Below are positions 33,258 to 41,738 of a stretch of DNA of 64,000 nt, piece after piece. Position numbers and translations under genes: made by a program. Source of the stretch: Guptibacillus hwajinpoensis (GTDB lineage: Bacteria; Bacillota; Bacilli; Bacillales; Guptibacillaceae); NCBI RefSeq assembly GCF_020524165.1, contig NZ_JAIVKU010000005.1:372001-436000 (forward strand), written 5' to 3'. Each line of letters opens with the position of its first letter. Positions within the stretch are counted from its first letter, which is position 1. The notes below the pieces were generated by a model that made no database searches, was not told where the DNA came from, and worked only from the letters and a program-made list of their open reading frames with translations.

Positions 33258-33524
33258 TTATCCTTCGCTCAAAAATAATTCCACTTCACTCAACGCTTCC
33301 GCAGCATCTTCCCCTACACATTCCACCGTGATTTCGTCTCCGTTATGTAAACGAAGATTGATTAAGCCCAGAAAGCTCTTTAAGTTGGCTTCAATTAAAC
33401 TTCCATTCACATTTTTCTTAAGGATGATTTCAGCTTTGTATTGCTGAATGATCTCGCTCAATTCTATGATTGTTTGAGATTCTGTCATGTATACAGGAAT
33501 CTTCTTCTCTACTTTATTATCCAT
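33258..33524 (-). CDS. HPr/Crh-like protein lacking the active-site histidine
   Basis: An 88-residue protein with the HPr fold. The C-terminal half is clear: ANLKSFLGLINLRLHNGDEI matches the Ser46 region (NLKSIMGVMSL in HPr), followed by VGEDAAEALSEVELFL. The place of the His15 motif (GIHARPA) is occupied by ESQTIIELSE, so PEP-dependent phosphate transfer is not possible. It retains the regulatory serine, like Crh, suggesting a role with HPr kinase and CcpA. It lies inside the galactonate operon after the AEC permease. Confidence 0.78.
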   Translation of the reverse strand: MDNKVEKKIPVYMTESQTIIELSEIIQQYKAEIILKKNVNGSLIEANLKSFLGLINLRLHNGDEITVECVGEDAAEALSEVELFLSEG

Positions 33525-33620
33525 GTTCCTTCATCCTTTCGTTTATGATGTCAGCAAAACAAGCAACATCTTCTTCAATTCCATTGGCCATCCGATCGAA
33601 CGACTCACTCCATCATTGTG

Positions 33621-34517
33621 CTACATGTACATCATTAAGAGAATCGGTATTGTAATCACACTCAACAACGTCGTCATTAGCGTAATACTCGAGACAAGCT
33701 CTGGCTTCGAATCAAACTGCACAGCGTAAATGGTTGTCGTGGCAGCGGAAGGCATGGCGGCAGAGATTATTAATACACTTGCCATTAAATCACTCATTGG
33801 TAAAACGAGCGTCAACCCAAACGCAATGGCTGGTGAGGCAATCAATCGAAGGATTGAAGCATAAGAAATTTTTGACCAGTCCATATTGTTCATTGAAATC
33901 CCTGCAAGCTGCATACCAAGTACAACCATCACCATTGGAATGGAGGCATTGGCAAGTAGTTCTACGCTCGACATGAGATTTCCAGGCATTTTAATTGAAC
34001 CAAGGTTCATTATCAGGGCCACAATCACTGCATAGGTCGGAGGCATCTTTAACACGGATACAATCGCCATCCTGAGCCCTGACTTTCCTCTAGCAGCATA
34101 ATAAACCCCAAAGAAATTCATGATGATCGCTTGCAGAACGAGAAACGATACGGAATAAACGAATCCAGCTTCACCGAAAGCAAATAGAATGATGGGAGCT
34201 CCGTAGTTGCCAGAATTCATAAATGCCGTTGATAAGATTAAGCCGCTTTCCATCGAGGGATCATACCCTTTTATTCTCGCTACGATTTTATTAATGACGA
34301 GAATACTCACAAGAAGAAGGATGGAAAACACGAGCATCATCACATACTCACCGTTTAAATCAGCGTTATAGAATGTCTTAAACACTAGACACGGTAGCAT
34401 GATATAGAGAGCTACTGTTGATACTGATTTCAAGTCTAGCTTAGCTAATTTTTGGAGTAAGAAACCTGCTCCAAACACAAGGAGAACAGGCAATACAACC
34501 TGAATAAATACCGTCAT
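33621..34517 (-). CDS. AEC family transporter
   Basis: A 298-residue membrane protein of the auxin efflux carrier family with about ten spans. Typical segments are LSTAFMNSGNYGAPIILFAFGE, SIPMVMVVLGMQLAG and ISAAMPSAATTTIYA. In bacteria these carry organic acids such as malate. It starts six bases after the dehydratase gene, inside the sugar-acid operon, so it may move the substrate or an acidic end product. The 96-bp gap behind it contains a 24-codon frame (33517-33591) of doubtful meaning. Confidence 0.88.
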   Translation of the reverse strand: MTVFIQVVLPVLLVFGAGFLLQKLAKLDLKSVSTVALYIMLPCLVFKTFYNADLNGEYVMMLVFSILLLVSILVINKIVARIKGYDPSMESGLILSTAFMNSGNYGAPIILFAFGEAGFVYSVSFLVLQAIIMNFFGVYYAARGKSGLRMAIVSVLKMPPTYAVIVALIMNLGSIKMPGNLMSSVELLANASIPMVMVVLGMQLAGISMNNMDWSKISYASILRLIASPAIAFGLTLVLPMSDLMASVLIISAAMPSAATTTIYAVQFDSKPELVSSITLMTTLLSVITIPILLMMYM

Positions 34518-34523
34518 GGCCGT

Positions 34524-35672
34524 TTACCACTCGGCAACGCTACCATCTGAGTGTCTCCAGACAGGATTGCGCCAGCGATGACCAACCTGAGCCATCTCAA
34601 TGACTTTCTCTTCATTAATTTCAATGCCTAGACCAGGTCCAGTCAGCATCGAAACCATACCATTCTCATAAGAAAAAACAGACGAATCTGTTATGTAATC
34701 CAAAAGGTCACTTCCTTGATTGTAATGGATGCCAAGGCTTTGCTCCTGAATAAAGGCATTGTGACAAGTGGCATCGACTTGCAAGCACGCAGCTAAGGCA
34801 ATCGGGCCAAGCGGACAGTGTGGTGCCAACCCTACATCATAAGCCTCAGCCATCGTTGCGATCTTCTTGCACTCTGTAATCCCGCCAGCGTGAGATAAAT
34901 CCGGCTGAATAATGTCAACATACCCATCAGCAAATACCTTCTTGAAATCCCAGCGTGAATACATACGCTCTCCTGTCGCAATCGGAATCGACGTATGAGA
35001 AGCAATTTCCTTCAGTGCTTCATTATTTTCTGGTAAAACAGGTTCCTCGATAAACATCGGGCGATACACTTCAAGCTCCTTCGCAAGGATCTTCGCCATC
35101 GGCTTATGGACACGACCATGAAAATCAATACCGATTCCAAAATCCTTGCCAACAGCTTTTCGTACCGCATCCACTCGTTCAAGCGTTTCATCAATTTTTT
35201 GATAAGAATCGATGTACTGCAGTTCTTCCGTACCATTCATCTTGATCGCACGGAAACCTTTCTCAGCTGCCTCCTGCGCTGCACGCCCGACATCGGATGG
35301 ACGATCTCCACCAATCCAGGAGTACACATCAATCGCATCACGACACTTTCCACCCATTAACTCTGAAATCGGCGCATTGTAATATTTGCCCTTTATGTCC
35401 CAAAGCGCCTGATCAATTCCAGCGATCGCGCTCATGTGAATCGGCCCACCACGATAGAAACCAGAACGATACATCACATTCCAATGGTCTTCAATTGGGA
35501 GCGGGTCTTTCCCGATAAGATAGTCTTTAAGCTCGTGGACAGCAGCTTCAACTGTTGCCGCGCGTCCCTCAATGACGGGTTCTCCCCATCCGACAATACC
35601 TTCGTCGGTTGTGATCTTTAGAAACAACCATCTTGGCGGCACAACAAATGTTTCAATCGTCTTGATTTTCAT
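34524..35672 (-). CDS. dgoD: D-galactonate dehydratase
   Basis: A 382-residue enolase-superfamily enzyme that aligns over its full length with E. coli DgoD. Shared segments include [90 protein letters not shown] and [16 protein letters not shown]. It removes water from D-galactonate to give 2-keto-3-deoxy-D-galactonate. The Mg2+ ligands lie in IGIDFHG, IEEPV and GERMYSR. The ATG overlaps the aldolase stop (ATGA). Confidence 0.95.
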   Translation of the reverse strand: MKIKTIETFVVPPRWLFLKITTDEGIVGWGEPVIEGRAATVEAAVHELKDYLIGKDPLPIEDHWNVMYRSGFYRGGPIHMSAIAGIDQALWDIKGKYYNAPISELMGGKCRDAIDVYSWIGGDRPSDVGRAAQEAAEKGFRAIKMNGTEELQYIDSYQKIDETLERVDAVRKAVGKDFGIGIDFHGRVHKPMAKILAKELEVYRPMFIEEPVLPENNEALKEIASHTSIPIATGERMYSRWDFKKVFADGYVDIIQPDLSHAGGITECKKIATMAEAYDVGLAPHCPLGPIALAACLQVDATCHNAFIQEQSLGIHYNQGSDLLDYITDSSVFSYENGMVSMLTGPGLGIEINEEKVIEMAQVGHRWRNPVWRHSDGSVAEW

Positions 35673-36337
35673 GCGTCACTCTCCGTTCTTGCGTTTTTTA
35701 CTGCTTCTGAAAATTGTTCAGCAAGTGTTGTAATGCTTGCAAAATCCTGACTGTCAATAAATGTTTGTTTCACTAACGAGCCACCAACCCCAGCGGCTAC
35801 TGCCCCATTTGCAATATAGGTTCCTATATTTTCAACAGTCACTCCGCCCGTCGGAATCATCGAGATGTGTCCAAGCGGACCTTGTAGATCTTTAATATAG
35901 GAAGGGCCGAAAGCTGAAGCAGGAAAGACCTTAACAATATCAGCACCCGCTTGATATGCTTCAACCATTTCACTTGGCGTTAACACACCAGGCATCGATA
36001 TCACACCATATCGTTTTGCCATTTCAATAAGACTCTTGCTATAGATTGGAGAGAAAATGAAATCTGCACCTGCTTGAATAGCAGTTTTGGCGGTTTCCGC
36101 ATCAAGAACTGTCCCAGCCCCAACAAGAGCTGTTGTCCCTAGACGTTTTTTCACCTCTCCAATTAAATGATACGACTGCTCACTATCCACCGTAATTTCC
36201 AGTGTCGTTACCCCACCCTTAACGAGGGCCTCAGCCAGAGGCACAACATCTTCCGGACGCTGTCGCCTAATCACCGCGACCACTCCAGAAGAGTGAATCT
36301 GCATGAGCTTCTTTGCTTTTTCCAATTTCCCCGCCAC
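35669..36337 (-). CDS. kdgA: KDPG/KDPGal aldolase
   Basis: A 222-residue class I aldolase of the KdgA/DgoA family. [20 protein letters not shown] and [13 protein letters not shown] are the N-terminal barrel strands; [10 protein letters not shown] follows, and the Schiff-base lysine lies in [12 protein letters not shown]. It splits the phosphorylated keto-deoxy sugar acid into pyruvate and glyceraldehyde 3-phosphate. The GTG start lies five bases after the kinase stop region. Confidence 0.92.
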   Translation of the reverse strand: MAGKLEKAKKLMQIHSSGVVAVIRRQRPEDVVPLAEALVKGGVTTLEITVDSEQSYHLIGEVKKRLGTTALVGAGTVLDAETAKTAIQAGADFIFSPIYSKSLIEMAKRYGVISMPGVLTPSEMVEAYQAGADIVKVFPASAFGPSYIKDLQGPLGHISMIPTGGVTVENIGTYIANGAVAAGVGGSLVKQTFIDSQDFASITTLAEQFSEAVKNARTESDA

Positions 36338-36342
36338 CTTTC

Positions 36343-37311
36343 CTACCGTTCAACGTCAGCATGACGTTTTCCCGAATCCATAAATTGTTCCAGTTGCTTC
36401 CTAGTTGGAAGACCTTCCACATCACCGTTCATTTGAACGACAAACGATCCAACCGCATTTCCTCGCTCCACGGCTTCTGGAATCGTACATCCTTCTACTA
36501 AACTACTAATCACACCTGCAGCAAAGCCATCACCAGCTCCAACAGGATCCACAACGTGCTTTACCGGATAGCCTGAGACTTCCCCTGATTCATGCTTGGA
36601 AGAATAGTAAGCGCCTTCTGCTCCTAACTTCATGATGACCGTTTGATCATCCCTTGTTAATAACGCATTTGCCGCCTTCTCGTAGTCACGTTCACCCGTT
36701 AGAAAGGATGCCTCATCAACTCCTGGCAGAAGATAGTCTGATAGAGAGGCAATCTCGAGGAGAACGTTACGAGCTTCCTCGTGATCTTTCCAAAGCTTAA
36801 AGCGGATATTTGGATCGAACACAACCGTTAACCCATTTGCCCTCGCGAGACGGATCGCATGTAGAACCGCTTCTTTACACGACTCACTTAAAGCCGGAGT
36901 AATGCCGGTCACATGCAAAAATCGTGCGGACGCCAGGTAAGCTTCGTTCAAATCAGATTTGCTTAATCGACTTGCCGCTGAATCTTTCCGATAATAATAC
37001 ACATTCACATTCTCTGCAGATACCTTTTCTTTAAAAAAGACTGAGGTAGGCGCTTCATGTGTGAAGATCACCTCACTCGTTTCCACTCCTTCGCCACGAA
37101 TGAACTTATGAATATAACGACCAAATGGGTCCTCTCCCAGCTTGCTTATCCAACCTGCTTGAACGCCTAAACGGGACAAGGCAATTGCGACATTAGATTC
37201 CGCTCCTGCGATTTGTTTCACCACGTGATGAGCATATTCAAGCGAGAGCTGATCGGGAGTGCTAAATAAAACCATTGTTTCACCTAACGTCACAACATCG
37301 AGTGACTTCAT
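36343..37311 (-). CDS. kdgK: 2-keto-3-deoxy-sugar-acid kinase, PfkB family
   Basis: A 322-residue PfkB/ribokinase-family kinase. The N-terminal TLGETMVLF and AGAESNVAIALSRLG and the C-terminal signature DPVGAGDGFAAGV with the catalytic Asp are all present. It phosphorylates KDG or KDGal before aldol cleavage by the next gene. ATG 37311 follows AGTAGGG; ATG 37332 lacks a site. A hairpin precedes the gene. Confidence 0.92.
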   Translation of the reverse strand: MKSLDVVTLGETMVLFSTPDQLSLEYAHHVVKQIAGAESNVAIALSRLGVQAGWISKLGEDPFGRYIHKFIRGEGVETSEVIFTHEAPTSVFFKEKVSAENVNVYYYRKDSAASRLSKSDLNEAYLASARFLHVTGITPALSESCKEAVLHAIRLARANGLTVVFDPNIRFKLWKDHEEARNVLLEIASLSDYLLPGVDEASFLTGERDYEKAANALLTRDDQTVIMKLGAEGAYYSSKHESGEVSGYPVKHVVDPVGAGDGFAAGVISSLVEGCTIPEAVERGNAVGSFVVQMNGDVEGLPTRKQLEQFMDSGKRHADVER

Positions 37312-37357
37312 GACGATCCCTACTCTCTTCATTAAATTTTAACTTCTTTATGTAACA

Positions 37358-37384
37358 AAAACCCCTTGCGCAGAAGCAAGGGAT
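37358..37384 (-). terminator. Intra-operon hairpin between dctM and kdgK
   Basis: CCCTTGC and GCAAGGG (37363-37382) flank GCAGAA; on the minus strand TTTTTGTT follows. This looks like a true intrinsic terminator inside the operon, which would lower expression of the catabolic genes relative to the transporter unless it is read through. Confidence 0.75.
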
Positions 37385-37411
37385 CTATGAAACTTGGAGA
37401 CCGTTGCCTCC

Positions 37412-38692
37412 CTATTTTCCAAAACTGATCAGCCAGAGTGACAATTCCGGAATAAATGTAATCATTAAGAGCGAGAAAACCATTGCAAAGAAATATGGAA
37501 TAATCGCCTTAGATAACTGTTCAATCGATAAACCGGAAATACCTGAACCAACGAAGAGATTTACTCCAAGAGGAGGTGTAATAAATCCAATCGCTAAGTT
37601 AACGACCATAATGATACCGAAGTGAATCGGATCAAACCCAATATTAACGGCAATTGGTAAAAGAATCGGCGTTAGAATAATAATCGCTGCCAGCGTATCC
37701 ATGAAACAACCTACTAATAGAAGGAGAACCGTAATTAATAGAATGATAACGATTTCGCTATCAGAGATTGAGAGTAAGAAGTTCGCAACTTGCGTTGGAA
37801 TTTGCTCAATCGTTAGCAAACGTCCGAAAGCTGTTGCTGATCCTACAATAATTAACACAGTCGCTGTTGTTAAAGAAGCATCTGCTAATAGCTTCGGCAA
37901 ATCTTTCAACGCCAATTCGCGGTAGAGGAACAGTCCAGCAATAATCCCGTAGACGACAGCGATAACTGCTGCTTCTGTCGGTGTGAAAATACCACCGTAA
38001 ATGCCACCAAGAATGATCACTGGAATAACAAGCGCCCATTTTGCTTCCCAAAACGTTTTCCAAATGTTTGCAAGCGTCGTCTTTTGATCAGATCCACGGT
38101 AATTGTTTTTCTTTGAATACATGTAGGCCCAAACCATAAGAGAAAGCCCCACTAAAAGCCCTGGAATGATTCCCGCGATAAACATATCCCCAATAGAAGC
38201 GCCACCAACGACACCATAGATAACCATTGGAATACTTGGTGGAATGATAACGCCAATCGAACCTGCTGCTGCAACAGTAGCTGTCGCAAACTTTTTATCA
38301 TACCCTTGCTTCACCATTGCTGGAATCATAATCCCACCGATCGCAGCAACTGTTGCTGGACCTGATCCAGAGATAGCGGCGAAGAACATACACGTGACGA
38401 TGGTCGCCATCGCAAAGCCACCTGTTTTGTTTCCAACAAGCGCATTCGCAAAGTTAAAGAGTCTTTCAGAAATGCCGCCTTTCCCCATAATTTCACCAGC
38501 TAGGATGAAAAACGGAACAGCCATTAATGGAAACGAATCAACAGAAGTAACCAGTTCCTTCATTAGAAAAGGGATCGGGATCGCTCCTGTATACAAAATA
38601 GTTGCGAGTGTCGAAAGGCCAAGCGCAATTCCAATTGGTACACTTAAAAACAGGAGAAGTGCAAATGAACCAAATAGTATCAATGTTGTCAT
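37412..38692 (-). CDS. dctM: TRAP transporter large permease DctM
   Basis: A 426-residue DctM-family protein with about 12 spans. PFFILAGEIMGKGGISERL, ISGSGPATVAAIGGIMIPAM, GSIGVIIPPSIPMVIYG and FITPPLGVNLFVGSGISG are diagnostic. It forms the Na+-coupled membrane channel of the TRAP uptake system with DctQ and DctP. Its start overlaps dctQ by four bases. Confidence 0.94.
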   Translation of the reverse strand: MTTLILFGSFALLLFLSVPIGIALGLSTLATILYTGAIPIPFLMKELVTSVDSFPLMAVPFFILAGEIMGKGGISERLFNFANALVGNKTGGFAMATIVTCMFFAAISGSGPATVAAIGGIMIPAMVKQGYDKKFATATVAAAGSIGVIIPPSIPMVIYGVVGGASIGDMFIAGIIPGLLVGLSLMVWAYMYSKKNNYRGSDQKTTLANIWKTFWEAKWALVIPVIILGGIYGGIFTPTEAAVIAVVYGIIAGLFLYRELALKDLPKLLADASLTTATVLIIVGSATAFGRLLTIEQIPTQVANFLLSISDSEIVIILLITVLLLLVGCFMDTLAAIIILTPILLPIAVNIGFDPIHFGIIMVVNLAIGFITPPLGVNLFVGSGISGLSIEQLSKAIIPYFFAMVFSLLMITFIPELSLWLISFGK

Positions 38693-39228
38693 GACTCATC
38701 GTCCCCTTCCTGTTTCATAATACGATCACGTTCGTCCTCGACATTAACTTCCTGTTTCCCTGTCAGCATCTTGAACTGACCATAAAGGTTTTGCAATAGT
38801 CGAATCGCTGATAACCCAAAACCAATCGGTGTTGCCATATATACAGCCCCCATAGGGATATGTAACGCTGGCGACTTCTGACCGAAGCTTAGCAATTGGC
38901 TCGCGATGTCGTATCCATAAAAAATGACATAAAGACAAAAAACAAAGAATAATAAGTTCGCAATCATTGCAACAATTAATTTACCTTTTTCCTTTAAGAG
39001 GAGAAGCATGACTTCAACTTTAATATGCCGCTGCTTCTTTACCCCGTAGCTAATGCCTATGTACACTAACCAGATGAAACTGTATCGCCCGAGCTCTTCT
39101 GACCATGATAGGGAGTTTCCTGTCACCCGCATCACAACTTGCAGGAAAATAACACTCACCATCAACGTTGAAAAGACTACGAGCAGGAATTCTTCCAGTC
39201 TACGATCTATCGCTCGAATGATCTTCAT
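38689..39228 (-). CDS. dctQ: TRAP transporter small permease DctQ
   Basis: A 179-residue four-span protein of the DctQ family. FLQVVMRVTGNSLSWSEELGR followed by YSFIWLVYIGISYGVKKQRH is the classic DctQ signature. It joins DctM and DctP in the sugar-acid uptake complex. It lies about 100 bp after dctP, separated by a stem-loop. Confidence 0.93.
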   Translation of the reverse strand: MKIIRAIDRRLEEFLLVVFSTLMVSVIFLQVVMRVTGNSLSWSEELGRYSFIWLVYIGISYGVKKQRHIKVEVMLLLLKEKGKLIVAMIANLLFFVFCLYVIFYGYDIASQLLSFGQKSPALHIPMGAVYMATPIGFGLSAIRLLQNLYGQFKMLTGKQEVNVEDERDRIMKQEGDDES

Positions 39229-39278
39229 ACCTTCACCTCAACTGATTCTAGTATTATTGAATAAATAAGATAGAAAGA

Positions 39279-39311
39279 GTATACGCTGCACATTATTTCC
39301 ACAGCGTATAC
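39279..39311 (-). terminator. Stem-loop between dctP and dctQ
   Basis: GTATACGCTG and CAGCGTATAC form a perfect 10-bp stem around a 13-base loop. Such structures after binding-protein genes commonly protect the upstream mRNA and reduce read-through, so that binding protein is made in excess over the membrane subunits. Confidence 0.75.
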
Positions 39312-39326
39312 CCCCTCACGATTGGA

Positions 39327-40376
39327 TTATTTTTGTGCGTCTTCAATCGCTTTGTAGACTTTATCAACCGTTTCTTCACCAATTTGGCTCTTATACTCAT
39401 CAATTACTGGAGCAACCGCTTTCACCATTTCTTCTCTTGCTTCAGGAGTGATTTCTGTATATTCCATGCCTTCATCTTGAAGAGATTGAAGATATTTTTC
39501 ATTCGCTTCACGGTTCAATTTACGCTCATATTTCCCAGCTTCAACAGCAGCGTCTTTTACAATTTTCTGCTGATCTTCTGATAAACCATCATAGAACGAT
39601 TTGCTCATCAAGAAGACAAATGGGCTATAGATGTGATGCGTGTTTGAAACATAGTCTTGAACTTCATAGAACTTTTGAAGATAGATTGTTGCGTAAGGGT
39701 TCTCTTGGCCGTCCACTGTACCCTGCTGCAATGCAGTGAAAAGCTCTGTAAATGCCATTGGCGTCGGGTTTGCTCCTAGTGCTTTAAAGGCATCAAGGTG
39801 AAGGTCATTTTCCATTGTACGGATTTTAAGACCGTTAAAATCATCCATTGTTGCTACAGGATGTTCACTGTTCGTTAGATCACGGAAACCGTTCTCCCAA
39901 TACGATAGACCAACAAGGTTCTGGCTTTCTAGCTTTTTAAGTAGATCTTGTCCAACATCACTATCAAGAACGGTATCTGCCACTTCTTCATTCGGGAAGA
40001 GGAACGGAATATCGAATACGCTAAATTCCGGAACAAAGTTTGCAAGTGGTGCTGTTGATGGAATCGTAACTTCTTGTGTACCAAGTTGAAGTGCTTCCGT
40101 CATCGAACGGTCATCGCCTAGTTGACCACTATGGTAAGTTTCAACTTTAATCGCACCGTCAGTTTTTTCTTCAACGATTTCTTTAAATTTTAACAGCCCT
40201 TTATATTGAGGGTGATCTTCATTTAGTCCAATACCTGCTTTAATCACTTTCGCATCGCCACTACCTGAAGCGCTTTCATCTCCACCATTACTACTAGCTT
40301 TTTCATTACTATTACCACAAGCTGCAAGCATCGCGATTAATAGAATAGTAGATAGTACCATTGCTAATTTTTTCAA
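39327..40376 (-). CDS. dctP: TRAP transporter substrate-binding lipoprotein DctP
   Basis: About 349 residues. The signal peptide ends in the lipobox MLAACG, and the mature protein has the DctP fold: GLNEDHPQYKGLLKFKEIVE, YHSGQLGDDRSMTEALQLG, GLKIRTMENDLHLDAFKALG and TVDGQENPYATI. The conserved Arg of KIRTMEN should bind the carboxylate of the sugar acid. TTG 40376 is nine bases after AAAGGGG and fits better than ATG 40385, which is one base after it. First gene of the operon. Confidence 0.92.
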   Translation of the reverse strand: MKKLAMVLSTILLIAMLAACGNSNEKASSNGGDESASGSGDAKVIKAGIGLNEDHPQYKGLLKFKEIVEEKTDGAIKVETYHSGQLGDDRSMTEALQLGTQEVTIPSTAPLANFVPEFSVFDIPFLFPNEEVADTVLDSDVGQDLLKKLESQNLVGLSYWENGFRDLTNSEHPVATMDDFNGLKIRTMENDLHLDAFKALGANPTPMAFTELFTALQQGTVDGQENPYATIYLQKFYEVQDYVSNTHHIYSPFVFLMSKSFYDGLSEDQQKIVKDAAVEAGKYERKLNREANEKYLQSLQDEGMEYTEITPEAREEMVKAVAPVIDEYKSQIGEETVDKVYKAIEDAQK

Positions 40377-40484
40377 AATACTCATTCCCCTTTATGTAGT
40401 TTATTTTTGTTAACCCCTCGGTCGCCAATTTCAAGGTAGACCATTTTCACTAGACCCCAGTGTCATTTAAATTCATAAAAATAC

Positions 40485-40499
40485 AGTAACCGCTTTCAC
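40485..40499. promoter_or_regulatory. cre-like site upstream of dctP
   Basis: On the minus strand GTGAAAGCGGTTACT fits WTGNAANCGNWNNCW at every position but the first. It lies about 110 bp before dctP, fitting catabolite repression of the operon. Also between it and dctP is a direct repeat of GGTCTA (minus strand) that may be a specific operator. The stretch 40500-40865 is AT-rich with no supported gene. Confidence 0.6.
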
Positions 40500-40864
40500 A
40501 TGACCTGTAAAAAAACAGCAATTTCAACCTTTTGCTGGAACAGGTTCCCTTTTCATTCCCCCTTATTTGGAATATCGTAATGAAATAATTATTCTGTAAA
40601 TTTGATTATACATGAATTTATTTTTAATACAATGGTTTTCAAGAAAAAATATTTATTCAAAAATATATATAGTAGAAATATTTTGTCTGAGTATTGATAA
40701 GGCTTTCATAAAAAGCTTACTCCTTACCTATACCCTTCAAAATAAACATTTCCTAGTTTATATCCTCTTCCTATTCCTTTCGAAACCCGATAGAAATAAT
40801 TAGTTTTATGTTCAAATCAACACAACGTATAGCCTATCATAGATTGAAATTAATTTTCAACAAG

Positions 40865-40897
40865 AAAAAAGTAGTCAGGTTTGACTCTGACTACTTC
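40865..40897 (-). terminator. Rho-independent terminator
   Basis: AAGTAGTCAG and CTGACTACTT form a 10-bp stem around GTTTGACT; on the minus strand a T-run follows. It ends the DUF421 gene transcript. Confidence 0.85.
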
Positions 40898-40900
40898 GCC

Positions 40901-41623
40901 TCAATGTATTAAAGGTGGAACATCAGCTAAAGTTTGTTCTTTCCTTGATATTACCAGTGAACCATCTTGATCCACTCCACAATAAAAAATCCCCTCAACC
41001 TTGGGCTCACCTGCTTTCTCAAGCTCAGCCATTAACCATGCTTCTGTTCGTCTGATATGCTTTAACAATTCGTACTGCACGCGTCCATCCAAAATAACAG
41101 GGATTTCAAATTGATCGCTGTTCTTGTAAACCCCGATATCTTCTCGCACGACAGCTTCCTTATCAGCATACAACTTCACACTAAGCCTTCCATTCGCTTC
41201 CACAATCGCAAGCTCCACATCTTTTGTATGAAACACATCCTTTTCTCGGAGCATCTGTAGAATATTATCAAGAGAGTATTGAATCTGTTGCATATTTTTT
41301 CTAAGGAAGTTTCCCTTGTAGATCACCACCGTTGGTTCAATGGACAAAAGCTTTCCTACCTTCTGATTCTTCAGCTTGAGTTTAACAATCACTTTTTGTA
41401 ATAGCGCAATTGCAATCATCGCCACAACCGTATGGATGTGTTCAATTTTTGGGTCCGCAATATCCGCCCCTACAACCGAACCAAAGACAAGTACGATCAA
41501 AAAATCAAAAACGGGAAGTTCACCCATTGAACGCTTTCCCATATAAATTCCGATCGCAAGCATAAAGGGGAGAATGGTTAGAACCCGAAAAATGACCTTT
41601 AAGGCATCCATTGCGATATCCAT
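40901..41623 (-). CDS. DUF421 (YetF-type) membrane protein
   Basis: A 240-residue protein with about three N-terminal spans and a cytoplasmic C-terminal domain. IYMGKRSMGELPVFDFLIVLVFGSV, KVGKLLSIEPTVVIYKGNF and LDNILQMLREKDVFHTKDVE are typical of the DUF421 family (YetF, YdfS, YrbG), some of which are linked to spore or germination traits. ATG 41623 follows GAGGTGC. Split into shorter segments, the match is clear across the whole length. Confidence 0.88.
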   Translation of the reverse strand: MDIAMDALKVIFRVLTILPFMLAIGIYMGKRSMGELPVFDFLIVLVFGSVVGADIADPKIEHIHTVVAMIAIALLQKVIVKLKLKNQKVGKLLSIEPTVVIYKGNFLRKNMQQIQYSLDNILQMLREKDVFHTKDVELAIVEANGRLSVKLYADKEAVVREDIGVYKNSDQFEIPVILDGRVQYELLKHIRRTEAWLMAELEKAGEPKVEGIFYCGVDQDGSLVISRKEQTLADVPPLIH

Positions 41624-41698
41624 GATGAGCACCTCTTTCAGACAGATACCCTCATCATGCCCATTAGACGATTCATCACACCTTTTTCAACTAAAAAA

Positions 41699-41729
41699 GA
41701 ACCAGCGGAACAAACGCCCCACTGATTCC
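41699..41729 (-). repeat. Family C hairpin, copy 1
   Basis: On the minus strand, AATCAGTGGGGCG, TTTGTTCCGCTGGTTC, then TTTTTT. It resembles the GTGGGACG hairpins at 49564 and 49602 and acts here as the terminator of the M14 peptidase gene. Confidence 0.6.
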
Positions 41730-41738
41730 ACCTTTCCC

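Noticed and set aside
33517..33591. 24-codon frame overlapping the start of the HPr-like gene
   Set aside because: The overlap would allow coupling and the residues look plausible, but there is no ribosome binding site. Not enough to annotate as a gene.
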